From NCBI GenBank assembly GCA_024654485.1, contig JANLHO010000004.1:1-39118 (forward strand): a stretch of DNA of 39,118 nucleotides, in the 5' to 3' direction. How positions within the stretch are numbered: the stretch's first letter is position 1; each line of letters begins with the position of its first letter. The notes under the pieces are model-generated. The model saw only the letters and a program-made list of their open reading frames with translations, was not told the origin of the DNA and ran no database searches. Both the position numbers and the translations under genes were made by a program. Shown one piece after another: positions 30,598 through 37,961 of this stretch. This stretch comes from Patescibacteria group bacterium. Its GTDB lineage: Bacteria > Patescibacteriota > Minisyncoccia > Phycocordibacterales > UBA2100.

Positions 30598-30873
30598 TTA
30601 TTTTTTTGTTTCTCCTTTATCTCCTCCGAGCACGTCCTTGGTCTGGATTGGGCTTTGTATCCCGGGGACCCATGTTGCATCTATCTCGCCGAATTTCTTC
30701 TCGTACTCCCCTGTCTGATGCGCCAGATACTGCTGGAGCCGCTTCATGTGCTGAGGCGTGAGGGCATAGGTAATGCCCTGCTCGCCGGTGAGCATTGTCA
30801 TCACGAAATACTCCTGTGAAAAGGCGACGGCGATATTCTCGCAAAATTGCTTGGGTATCTTGTTGGGGTCCAT
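30598..30873 (-). CDS. DUF3467 protein
   Basis: 91 residues: YFVMTMLTGEQGITYALTPQ, then HMKRLQQYLAHQTGEYEKKFG and IDATWVPGIQSPIQ. This fits DUF3467, a short family found in bacteria and archaea without a known role. It is the first gene of a two-gene unit with the PHA-type protein. TGTTAGAAT lies 9 nt before the ATG. Confidence 0.75.
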   Translation of the reverse strand: MDPNKIPKQFCENIAVAFSQEYFVMTMLTGEQGITYALTPQHMKRLQQYLAHQTGEYEKKFGEIDATWVPGIQSPIQTKDVLGGDKGETKK

Positions 30874-30882
30874 AGCCGCCTT

Positions 30883-30891
30883 ATTCTAACA
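30883..30891 (-). promoter_or_regulatory. Extended -10 box of the DUF3467 gene
   Basis: TGTTAGAAT, 9 nt before the ATG at 30873. Confidence 0.45.
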
Positions 30892-30942
30892 GATGTGCGC
30901 GTTTTGCACATGAACCCCCGCAGGGATGCCGTTGCGCCTTGA

Positions 30943-30971
30943 TTGACGATTGGTGCAGGCGGGAGTACGGT
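30943..30971 (+). promoter_or_regulatory. -35/-10 promoter of the plus-strand secreted gene
   Basis: TTGACG at 30943-30948, 17-bp spacer, TACGGT at 30966-30971. It gives a leader of about 40 nt containing a strong Shine-Dalgarno sequence, AGGAGG at 31006-31011, 6 nt before GTG 31018. Confidence 0.5.
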
Positions 30972-31017
30972 ATGAAGTACGGCTCAACCATGAAGCAAGG
31001 ATGAAAGGAGGGAAGCC

Positions 31018-31548
31018 GTGAACAGAGTCAGCACCTTGAAATTTGCTTTCGCATGCGGCATAGCGCTGTGTGCGACCGCCGCATGGGCGGATTCTTCGGT
31101 ACCTGTACCGAGTCTTCGTCCTTCGCCGACAGAGACGCTTCCAATACCGGCTCTCCGGCCGCAGTTCCCGCCGACGCCTCCAGAGGAGATGAGGGCCGGC
31201 ATCATCCGAGGGTTAGTTTGCGGCACAGCGGAGCAGAGCTTGACCGTCCTGGATCTGCTTGCACAATACATGGATATCAATGCCGTGGTGCAGGCCGCAT
31301 CTCGGCTCAGCGCAGTGCCGTGTGAGGACGGGGTGTATGAGTTTGACGAGTGGAAAGTTCGCGGCAAGCCGATATACATGCCGGAGTTCAACGCGGACTT
31401 CGTCGTCGTGCGTGTGCGCATCGTGACAAAAGTCACCACTTTTTATTTCGCCACCCTCGGCTTCTCCGACTCTTTCACGATAAAAACGCCAATGAGCCCA
31501 CCCATATATCGGTTCCTCCTCTACCAACTACCGGGAGACTCAATGTGA
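31018..31548 (+). CDS. Secreted protein of unknown function, only plus-strand gene
   Basis: 176 residues from GTG with AGGAGG 6 nt upstream. A type I signal peptide ends at about AAWA-DS (residue 24/25). A Pro-rich linker (PSLRPSPTETLPIPALRPQF) follows, then a small alpha/beta domain with two Cys (GLVCGTAEQ, VPCEDGVYEF) that may form a disulfide. No family was recognised. Its orientation, classical promoter and ribosome binding site, together with an isolated promoter-to-hairpin unit, set it apart from its neighbours and suggest it was acquired as a cassette. Confidence 0.65.
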   Translation: MNRVSTLKFAFACGIALCATAAWADSSVPVPSLRPSPTETLPIPALRPQFPPTPPEEMRAGIIRGLVCGTAEQSLTVLDLLAQYMDINAVVQAASRLSAVPCEDGVYEFDEWKVRGKPIYMPEFNADFVVVRVRIVTKVTTFYFATLGFSDSFTIKTPMSPPIYRFLLYQLPGDSM

Positions 31549-31585
31549 AGTTGTCGGAGGATACACCGTGGAGCGACGACAGAAT

Positions 31586-31617
31586 GGAGCCCGCCATCAA
31601 GGATGATGCCGGGCTCC
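31586..31617 (+). terminator. Hairpin after the plus-strand gene
   Basis: GGAGCCCG/CGGGCTCC outer stem with inner CATC/GATG pairs. The following ACTATTTG is only weakly T-rich, so termination efficiency is uncertain. Confidence 0.5.
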
Positions 31618-31654
31618 ACTATTTGTGACCAGCGCGTTGACAGATATAAGTCAC

Positions 31655-32206
31655 CTATTTGTCTTTCCTCCACAACTCAAAAACGAAACGATAATCGCCC
31701 TGCCCTATTGACACGGTAGATAGAGTGTCTGGATACACGGCGATGAGCGTTATGGATACCGCTCCCGTAGCGACAGGCTGCCCGAGTATGAATTCCCGCT
31801 CTGCCGTGCCGGAAGCGCTCTGAAGCTCCGCGAGGAGGCGCACTCTCCCCGCCCAGATGCACGTAACGTCCGACGGACAACGGCTGTCTTCCAAAATTTC
31901 CAAAGGGATGACTTTCACGCCCATGGCCGATGCTCCCTGCCCTATGCGCGCCTCTATGCGCTCCGGCGAAAGAGAACCGGACGGTACTTCCCGCCCTCCG
32001 CCGTCCGCAGGCGGACACACGGCGAATTCGCAATTCGGGCGGGTGCGCCCCACGTATGAGCCGTCGGGGCATTGCTTCGCCTCCATCGTGCATGCGCGCA
32101 TCCCCGGCGGCGGACTACCTTCGCGCTGATACGTGCTGAAAAAAGCCAGCGCCAGAAGCGCCGCGATGAGCGCGAAGAGCACCGCTACCATTCTGCCTAT
32201 CGTCAT
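31655..32206 (-). CDS. Membrane-anchored Cys-rich protein, function unknown
   Basis: 183 residues. The anchor is at about 5-24. ACTMEAKQCPDGSYVGRTRP and NCEFAVCP (38-65) form a four-Cys motif common in Patescibacteria exported proteins. A palindrome-encoded linker (PPADGGGRE) follows. The C-terminal beta domain (about 85-183) has EILEDSRCPSDVTCIWAGRV with two more Cys. It is probably secreted and disulfide-bonded. TGATATACT is 7 nt before the ATG. Confidence 0.65.
   Translation of the reverse strand: MTIGRMVAVLFALIAALLALAFFSTYQREGSPPPGMRACTMEAKQCPDGSYVGRTRPNCEFAVCPPADGGGREVPSGSLSPERIEARIGQGASAMGVKVIPLEILEDSRCPSDVTCIWAGRVRLLAELQSASGTAEREFILGQPVATGAVSITLIAVYPDTLSTVSIGQGDYRFVFELWRKDK
32003..32016. 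repeat. Short palindrome inside the Cys-rich protein gene
   Basis: GTCCGC-AG-GCGGAC, related in its arms to the units in glmS and msrB, read in frame between two domains. Confidence 0.6.
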
Positions 32207-32213
32207 GCGACAG

Positions 32214-32222
32214 AGTATATCA
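32214..32222 (-). promoter_or_regulatory. Extended -10 box of the Cys-rich protein gene
   Basis: TGATATACT, 7 nt before the ATG at 32206. Confidence 0.55.
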
Positions 32223-32239
32223 GATTGGCTACGCAGAAC

Positions 32240-33208
32240 TTAGCCACCTACTATGCGTATTTTGTGAAAATTCTTGCCGGAGAGTCCTTCAAGTGAAATC
32301 GGCTCCTCCTCGCAGAGCGTTTTTTCCAATTGCGAAGGCGAGAGGATTGTCTCAATTAATGAGTCCTCTCTTTTTAGCAGTGCCCCTACCCCCACCCAAT
32401 AGCGTACGATGGAAGTTTTGGTCGTACCGACCGCGATGAAGTTGTCCAGATTGAGTGGAGTTGAGAAAACGCCGACGGTATCTGGTTCGCACAGGTATTT
32501 GTTGGTCAGGTGTATGTACGCATCGTGTATGAGCGCATTCTTCTCTCTCCAGAGCGGATCGTCCGTCTGCCCAGGCTTTATTCTCACGTTGAGTTCCATC
32601 TTCCGTAGCTTCGCCTCCGTGAGCTTGGGGTAGCCGCCCTCGTACTCCGCCTGGTCGCGCTTTATTTGTTCGGCCAGCTGCGCCTCAAAATCCCCATCCT
32701 CGTAGTGAGAGCGCATCGGCGTAAGAGAGTAAGTGAGATTTTCCGGCGCATACGGCCGCAGGAACGCAAAAAGCGCGCTGAATACTTCCGCGTATTTATC
32801 CGTATCATTTGCTGGGATGTTGTTGAGTCGCTCCACAATGACCTCGTCGGAGGAAAAGTTCAGATGCACCCCCGGCTTGTGCATAGCGGCCACGGGATTG
32901 AGCCAGCGCGTGAGATACATAAGTGTGAAAAGTTCCGCCCAATCAGGCTCGGGAGCTTCCTCAAAGCGCCAGAGTTTGTACGCGCCGAAGGGCCAGAGGA
33001 ATTTGATGGGCGTCCCCGCGCGCACGTGGCGCTCTATCACGCTACGCATGCGTTTTTGGTGCGACTCGGGTGTCGCGTACTTCCTAAATTTCTTGGACAT
33101 GAGCGCTTTCATGATGGCATCGGTGCGCTCTTCGGCGGCGGGGAGCGGAGCATTCTCCAGAGCGCGCAGCTGTGACAAACGCTCTTCAATGAAAGCCTTA
33201 GGTGTCAT
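32240..33208 (-). CDS. Protein of unknown function joined to tRNA-Cys
   Basis: 322 residues from ATG 33208; the frame continues upstream only because it reads through the tRNA gene. The A of ATG is the last A of the tRNA's encoded CCA. No membrane segment is seen, so it is probably a cytoplasmic enzyme. The region GTPIKFLWPFGAYKLWRF to KPGVHLNFSSDEVIVERLNN (about 66-135), with aromatic and charged residues and a loosely spaced Y-x3-F, faintly recalls isocyanide synthases of the DIT1/PvcA family. This is a weak impression, not an assignment. It must share a transcript with the tRNA. Confidence 0.7.
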   Translation of the reverse strand: MTPKAFIEERLSQLRALENAPLPAAEERTDAIMKALMSKKFRKYATPESHQKRMRSVIERHVRAGTPIKFLWPFGAYKLWRFEEAPEPDWAELFTLMYLTRWLNPVAAMHKPGVHLNFSSDEVIVERLNNIPANDTDKYAEVFSALFAFLRPYAPENLTYSLTPMRSHYEDGDFEAQLAEQIKRDQAEYEGGYPKLTEAKLRKMELNVRIKPGQTDDPLWREKNALIHDAYIHLTNKYLCEPDTVGVFSTPLNLDNFIAVGTTKTSIVRYWVGVGALLKREDSLIETILSPSQLEKTLCEEEPISLEGLSGKNFHKIRIVGG

Positions 33209-33281
33209 GGAGATGCGGGCAGGAATCGAACCTGCGTACACTGCTTTGCAGACAGCGGCCTGACCACTCGGCTACCGCATC
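33208..33281 (-). tRNA. tRNA-Cys (GCA), CCA encoded
   Basis: Acceptor arms GATGCGG and CCGCATC pair fully. The anticodon loop CTGCAAA has GCA at 33247-33249, and the T arm is GCAGG-TTCGATT-CCTGC. The discriminator T at 33211 is followed by encoded CCA at 33208-33210. The anticodon stem has two G-U pairs. TGGTAAGCT lies 6 nt before the 5' end. The final A doubles as the first base of the downstream start codon. Confidence 0.95.
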
Positions 33282-33287
33282 AAGCCC

Positions 33288-33296
33288 AGCTTACCA
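33288..33296 (-). promoter_or_regulatory. Extended -10 box of tRNA-Cys
   Basis: TGGTAAGCT ends 6 nt before the first base of the tRNA, the same spacing as before the leaderless coding genes. It probably places the transcript start at the tRNA 5' end. Confidence 0.45.
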
Positions 33297-33345
33297 TCGC
33301 GGTAATCTGCTTCAAAGATGAGCGGCCGAGTACTTAGGCGCGGAG

Positions 33346-33492
33346 TTATACTCTCACGTCCGTGATACACATGAGGCAGACCTCCTGCCCCTTCCTCGTT
33401 TTGATGTATTTGTTGCCGCACTCGCAGATCTCTATAGCCGGCTCGTTCGGATTCTCTATCCATTTTCCGTTCTTGAAGAAATTTTTTACCAT
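33346..33492 (-). CDS. 48-aa zinc-ribbon-like peptide
   Basis: Starts MVKNFFKNGKWIENPNEPAI. ICECGNKYIKTRKGQEVCLM then adds CITDVRV. Cys pairs C-x-C and C-x2-C about 15 residues apart suit a small zinc ribbon. The gene lies 27 bp downstream of the DEAD-box helicase, in the same direction, and is probably its operon partner. Function unknown; nucleic-acid binding is a guess. Confidence 0.6.
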   Translation of the reverse strand: MVKNFFKNGKWIENPNEPAIEICECGNKYIKTRKGQEVCLMCITDVRV

Positions 33493-33519
33493 AAGCTGAT
33501 TTGTGGTTAGCCTGCCGAA

Positions 33520-34755
33520 TTACTCAACGAACGTGAGCGCCTTGCCGCGCTTACCCGCACGTCCGGTGCGGCCGATGCGGTGAACGTAGTCTTCGTATGT
33601 GGTCGGGATGTCATAGTTTATGACGTGGGATACGTCGGGGACGTCTATGCCACGCGCCGCGACATCGGTCGCGACGAGTATCTGCACGCGGCTGTCCTTG
33701 AAGAGCGAGAGCGCGCGCTGCCGCCTGTTCTGATTTTTGTTGCCGTGGATGGCTTCCGCCTTGAATCCGCGCTGTATCAGCACTTTGGAGAGCTTTTCCA
33801 CGCCGTGCTTGGTGCGCCCGAAGACCAACACCTTGCTGAATTCCGGTTGCATCAGAAGGTCGTGGAGGACGTCTATCTTGTTCTTCCCCGCCACGACGCG
33901 GACGATGTCTTGCTCCACGCCCTGCGCGGTATCGCCGCGCTTCACGGATATACGCGCAGGCGAGCGGAGGAATTCCCTTACGAGGCTCTCTATCTCGCTG
34001 GAAACGGTCGCGGAGAAAAAGAGCGTATGCCGCTCCTGCGCCATTTTGGAGACGAGGAAGCGCATGTCCGCGATGAATCCCATGTCCAGCATCCTGTCTG
34101 CCTCATCTAGGACGACGGTGCGGAATCTGGAGAGATCCAGCACGCGCCGCTCCATGAGGTCTTTGAGGCGTCCGGGTGTGCCGATGACGAAATGCGGATC
34201 GCGACGGAGCGTCGCTATCTGCTTCCCGATGCTGGCGCCGCCTACGCACGAGACCGCGCCGATTCGCAGATAATCCGCGAATCCCCAAAACTCTTCTTCT
34301 ATCTGCAGCGCGAGCTCACGCGTTGGGACGACCACGAGCACGCGCTCGGCTTTGTTGCGGAGGACTTTGTGTATGAGCGGGATGAGGAAGGCGCCCGTTT
34401 TGCCGGTGCCGGTGTTGGCGATGCCGACGATGTCCTTGCCTTCAAGTATCTGCGGGATGGCGCTGTCTTGTATCGGCGTCGGCGTGTCGTAGCCTTTCTT
34501 GGCGATATTTTTCTTGAGCGACTCGTCAATAGCGAAATCGGCGAATGCGTGCTGCGGCGTGAAAGCTATTATCGCTTCGGCGACCGGCGCTTTATTGATG
34601 AAGCGCGCGATGTCTATGCGAGCGCCCGCATGTGCGCCGCGATTGCTCTTGCGGGGGTAGCGCGAACGCGATGGATAAGGACGGCCGTATGAGCGGCCGC
34701 GTGAAGGGCGTGCGGAGCTACCGCGTGCATGTGTCTGCTTGTAGTAAGCTGTCAT
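33520..34755 (-). CDS. DEAD-box RNA helicase, RhlE-like
   Basis: 411 residues. A basic Arg/Ser/Gly-rich tail (1-45) precedes the core. Q motif GYDTPTPIQ 88-96, Walker A ANTGTGKT 113-120, PTRELA 144-149, GTPGR, DEAD at 217-220, SAT 248-250. In domain 2 are ATDVAARGID and HRIGRTGRAG. It unwinds RNA in ribosome assembly or decay; the basic tail, usually C-terminal in RhlE/CsdA proteins, is at the N-terminus here. The gene has a canonical promoter about 180 bp upstream and a structured leader, recalling cold-shock helicases. Confidence 0.93.
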   Translation of the reverse strand: MTAYYKQTHARGSSARPSRGRSYGRPYPSRSRYPRKSNRGAHAGARIDIARFINKAPVAEAIIAFTPQHAFADFAIDESLKKNIAKKGYDTPTPIQDSAIPQILEGKDIVGIANTGTGKTGAFLIPLIHKVLRNKAERVLVVVPTRELALQIEEEFWGFADYLRIGAVSCVGGASIGKQIATLRRDPHFVIGTPGRLKDLMERRVLDLSRFRTVVLDEADRMLDMGFIADMRFLVSKMAQERHTLFFSATVSSEIESLVREFLRSPARISVKRGDTAQGVEQDIVRVVAGKNKIDVLHDLLMQPEFSKVLVFGRTKHGVEKLSKVLIQRGFKAEAIHGNKNQNRRQRALSLFKDSRVQILVATDVAARGIDVPDVSHVINYDIPTTYEDYVHRIGRTGRAGKRGKALTFVE

Positions 34756-34961
34756 GATTATATGTGCCCGAATGTACGGGCTTTTCCGTCGCCAGCCGCC
34801 GTGTGGCGGGATGGAGAGCGGACTTTAGAATATTGTTGAACTATCTCGAGAGCGTTTCATCCCGGCGTTTTCAGAGGGACAGTCTTGGTATCTCCCAAGA
34901 CAAAAACCAATTGAGAAGGTCAAACGCTTACAAGGATAGCAGAAGGAAGGGCGCTTGTCAA
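34756..34961 (-). promoter_or_regulatory. Promoter and structured leader of the DEAD-box gene
   Basis: TTGACA (34956-34961), 17-bp spacer and TATCCT (34933-34938) form the most canonical promoter in the window. The leader of about 170 nt holds three hairpins: GTCTTGG/CCAAGAC, CCGCC/GGCGG and GCCCG/CGGGC. It also has a long-range AGCGTTT/AAACGCT pair. A TATAAT also ends 1 nt before the ATG, too close to serve that start. No further gene is seen in this stretch. Confidence 0.5.
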
Positions 34962-34971
34962 CTTCGGCGTG

Positions 34972-35271
34972 CTACAGGATAAAAAATGCCAGCACGAGAA
35001 AAAGCAGCGTGAGAAGCGCGAAAGCGCCGAGTGTCTGCATGAAGAGCTTAACCGCAAGCTGCTTCTCCCCATCCATGTACAGGATAGCCGGATGGTAGAA
35101 AAATATATAGCCCATTAGCGCCGCCGAGAGTACGAAGAGCGAGAGCATCGCGACGGGCACAAGGGCGCTTTCGCCGGATCCCGCGAGCTTCGGCCCGTAG
35201 TAGAGGAGGGATGCGACGAGCACTATGTACCCGGCGGCCAACACCGCATTCGCCAAAGGATTCTTCGTCAT
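34972..35271 (-). CDS. Three-helix membrane protein, 99 aa
   Basis: Membrane segments at about 8-26, 37-57 and 75-98; a polar loop HPAILYMDGEKQLAVKLF lies before the last. It begins MTKNPLANAVLAAGYIVLV. Proteins with this layout are frequent in Parcubacteria and unnamed. TATACT lies 8 nt before the ATG. Confidence 0.65.
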   Translation of the reverse strand: MTKNPLANAVLAAGYIVLVASLLYYGPKLAGSGESALVPVAMLSLFVLSAALMGYIFFYHPAILYMDGEKQLAVKLFMQTLGAFALLTLLFLVLAFFIL

Positions 35272-35349
35272 ACCGCCTCAGTATATACCGCTCCAACCCT
35301 CAGCCAAGAAGCTTACCCGCGACTGACTTTTCTACCGGTCGCGGGATTA

Positions 35350-35721
35350 TCAGAGGAAAAAGACGAGGTATGCGCCGACTGCGGCTACTGTGACGCCCAT
35401 CAAGCCGAGGGTGGAGCGCGACCACGGCTTGACCATTTTGTGTAATCTCTCCGGAGCGAGTAGGTAGAGCACGCCCTTTATGAGGATTGCCCACCCCATC
35501 ACCTGCACGAATATACCCAGCCAGTCGCCGCTGATGTCGCTCCTAAAGACGATAAGCGCGCCGCCCAAGACGAGAAGCGCGCCGACGACGAAGGTCATCG
35601 CGCGATTCTGGAATAGGTCCCTGAGAAGCAGGCCAAGCGTCTTTCTATGCGTTACGACGAATACGCCGCTGACAAGAAAATATGCCCCCAATACTTTTGC
35701 AATAAGAATCGTTGTGTCCAT
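35350..35721 (-). CDS. Four-helix membrane protein, 123 aa
   Basis: Hydrophobic segments at about 5-23, 44-60, 70-86 and 104-122, with short polar loops (THRKTLGLLLRDLFQN; APERLHKMVKPWSRS). No catalytic motif or named family was recognised. TATAAT at 35766-35771 is the best promoter and leaves a leader of about 40 nt. Confidence 0.6.
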   Translation of the reverse strand: MDTTILIAKVLGAYFLVSGVFVVTHRKTLGLLLRDLFQNRAMTFVVGALLVLGGALIVFRSDISGDWLGIFVQVMGWAILIKGVLYLLAPERLHKMVKPWSRSTLGLMGVTVAAVGAYLVFFL

Positions 35722-35832
35722 AAATTAAAATCGCGTAAATTAATAAATCTGTCCAAAGCCCCATAATTATACACCCCTCTGGACGATGGCCTGTGAAAAC
35801 ACCTGAACTACACCGGGCAGTACGAGCTGGTC

Positions 35833-36084
35833 TCAATCCGAGTGACCAAGCCGTATCAATCCCAGCTTCTTTTGTCGCGGCCAGCTTTTGATATCGGCTT
35901 CTCTTTTTAGTGCCGACGACCTGTCGGGACGCCCCTCCGAATACACGATGCGCTTGGCGATATGCGACCTTGTATAGTTGCCGCCCTCTCCCTTTTTGTG
36001 CTGCTCAAATCGGCGCTCCAAGTCATTGGTCACGCCGGTGTAGAGAGACCCGTCGCCGCATTGCAGTATGTAAACAAAATACAT
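35833..36084 (-). CDS. GIY-YIG nuclease domain protein
   Basis: 83 residues, the stand-alone UPF0213-type GIY-YIG domain: YFVYILQCGDGSLYTGVTND with the Tyr pair, then LERRFEQHKKGEGGNYTRSH, ending in KREADIKSWPRQKKLGLIR. The usual GIY and YIG triplets read VYI and YTG. Such small proteins may act in DNA repair or processing. The start is supported by TAGTAT 6 nt upstream. Confidence 0.88.
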   Translation of the reverse strand: MYFVYILQCGDGSLYTGVTNDLERRFEQHKKGEGGNYTRSHIAKRIVYSEGRPDRSSALKREADIKSWPRQKKLGLIRLGHSD

Positions 36085-36125
36085 ATGTCCATACTACCCC
36101 ACACGCCCGACCACGGGGAAGGCCG

Positions 36126-36148
36126 AAAAAGGTTCCCGACACCTTTTA
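36126..36148. repeat. REP-like palindrome AAAAAGGT/ACCTTTTA
   Basis: Arms AAAAAGGT and ACCTTTTA pair at 7 of 8 positions around the loop TCCCGAC. Similar sequences often lie near REP-associated IS200-like transposases in other bacteria. No transposase was found here. The plus-strand frame after it ends with a short coding-like tail (EEKRELMQSFKSKLILLNKR) at 36228 that may be a gene remnant. Confidence 0.4.
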
Positions 36149-36242
36149 TTCTTGAGGAAAAGCGAGAGTTGATGCAATCGTTTAAGAGCAAACTCATCTT
36201 GCTCAATAAACGACTGATTCATGAGTAAAAAGGTTGTTCGCG

Positions 36243-37952
36243 TTATGTAAGTAAGGCTTGAAGAGCTTTTCTGTTTTTTGGACTAAATGAGTACCCATTT
36301 TTCTCAACTTCTTTCCAAAAGACTTCCTTAACTTCGTCATGGTTTCTCAAAAAAACAATCGCCTCTTGCTGGTTCGTAATCCTTTTCCGACGCGCACCGC
36401 TTACAATGCCAGAGAAATAGGAAGGCGTGCTAGATTTCAGGCTAAAATCCGCCTTCCATATTTGATGAACACAATTCCTTAGATGACCATCATATTCCGC
36501 AAATAAGTCTTCCACTGCCTGTCCAGCTGGGAGAACTATGAGAAACACTTTAGGAATATCCTTAACCTCCAACTTCTTAAATCCACTTCGTTCTGCTCCT
36601 TCTCCAGCGTCTTCTGTATGACGCTTTATAGAGTCCAAGCCACCGTCGCCATCTACAATAAAGTACGCAGCAGACCCGAGAATTTGTGGAGCTGCTTTTA
36701 ATAAATCGAGGTATCTGCCGACATCTGCTATTCCTTCCAAGCCCTTCGTTACATCAATCCCCACTTTTCTAAAAGCCTCAACGGTCAGATCTTTTTGATC
36801 TTCGATGAAGATGAGCCGATCACTTTTTGCAATTGTAAAATACGCGCCGAAGTTGACATCGCCCATGAGTTTTCCGACTTCAGAGACTTTCTGATCCGAT
36901 GCCTCCGTTACTAGGAGTGAAGATAACCGTTCTTCAGAAAGAATGTTCCACCTGACCCTTTCGCCGCCGCGTCTACTTGCAGCAAGCAGCGCAGGCGAGT
37001 GTGTAGAGACAACCATTTGCATATTGCTGAGCCAGGTCTCTGAGTTAATTTCCCCAGCAAGTTTAAGAAGAAGGTCCATATGCAGAAAAGACTCCGGTTC
37101 TTCCATCAGCCAAAGAGGGTGGTATTCACCCCGGTGCAGAGATCGATCGCTATCGAGAAGAAAGTGGGCAAGGTATAGAACTGTAGATTGTGCGCCCGTA
37201 CCTTGCGCCGTAAGTTCTATTTCGGGAGCTCCTTTATACCCTTGGAAGCTAATATCTGATACGTCAATAATTTGTTTTATGTTCCGGGGCAGATCTATCA
37301 TCACTCTCGAGCCGGGCCAAAATGCTTGGAGCGAATCGCTAATTGAGCGTGATAGATATTCGTTTGCAGATTTACGCATTTCATCCCATCGCTGTTCGAG
37401 ATCCTTTATTGCATGCGTAAGAGCTGCACCACGTCCCCAGTTTGCTAATAGACGTTGGCGAAGTTTCTTCTGCACATTGGCGAGCAACAACTTTCCCTCT
37501 TGCGGGTGTATGTAGGTCACTTCTACAGCACTTAGAAGCCAGACCACATCTTCCGGCAAATCGTCACTTTCCTTCCCGCCACCAATTATCCAGCTCGCGC
37601 CTACGGCATCCGAAATTGGTGTGTAGGTTAAAATTTTAGTAACGGTTAGCTCGTGCCCGAATTTTTTTAAAAGTCTTGTTTTCCTTGTCTTGGTGCTTAA
37701 AGCTTCCAAGTCAAAGGTTAAGCGGATTTCACTCCTGTTATAACCCTTTTTCTTAGCAAGAAACTCCGTCTTGTTGAGGAAGGAGCTATCAGAGTAGTAG
37801 TCATCGGTAAAGAATGCCTTAAGACTGTGGAAAATGTTTGTCTTACCGGCGTTGTTAACGCCGATGAGGTATGTCGCTTGGGACATGTCCACTTGTGTCA
37901 CTCCGCGAAAGCTACGGAAGTTCTTGATCTTTAACTCCTTTATCAAATTCAT
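36243..37952 (-). CDS. OLD-family ATP-dependent nuclease (AAA ATPase plus TOPRIM)
   Basis: 569 residues. N-terminal ABC/SMC-like ATPase: IKNFRSFRG start, Walker A GVNNAGKT (31-38), signature region AQGTGAQST (249-257), Walker B LWLMEEPES with E284/E285, and H318 in STHSP. The C-terminal TOPRIM-like part has LIFIEDQKD (E384) and FIVDGDGG (D434, D436). OLD proteins cut DNA and often act in phage defence; GajA of Gabija is a relative, but no GajB helicase is next to it. GC content is visibly lower than elsewhere. The promoter overlaps an inverted repeat. Confidence 0.82.
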   Translation of the reverse strand: MNLIKELKIKNFRSFRGVTQVDMSQATYLIGVNNAGKTNIFHSLKAFFTDDYYSDSSFLNKTEFLAKKKGYNRSEIRLTFDLEALSTKTRKTRLLKKFGHELTVTKILTYTPISDAVGASWIIGGGKESDDLPEDVVWLLSAVEVTYIHPQEGKLLLANVQKKLRQRLLANWGRGAALTHAIKDLEQRWDEMRKSANEYLSRSISDSLQAFWPGSRVMIDLPRNIKQIIDVSDISFQGYKGAPEIELTAQGTGAQSTVLYLAHFLLDSDRSLHRGEYHPLWLMEEPESFLHMDLLLKLAGEINSETWLSNMQMVVSTHSPALLAASRRGGERVRWNILSEERLSSLLVTEASDQKVSEVGKLMGDVNFGAYFTIAKSDRLIFIEDQKDLTVEAFRKVGIDVTKGLEGIADVGRYLDLLKAAPQILGSAAYFIVDGDGGLDSIKRHTEDAGEGAERSGFKKLEVKDIPKVFLIVLPAGQAVEDLFAEYDGHLRNCVHQIWKADFSLKSSTPSYFSGIVSGARRKRITNQQEAIVFLRNHDEVKEVFWKEVEKNGYSFSPKNRKALQALLT

Positions 37953-37961
37953 AGGGTAGTT

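Noticed and set aside
31561..31628. Tiny ORF after the plus-strand gene with GGAGG before GTG 31569
   Set aside because: It would encode only 12 residues and overlaps the hairpin; no support as a gene.
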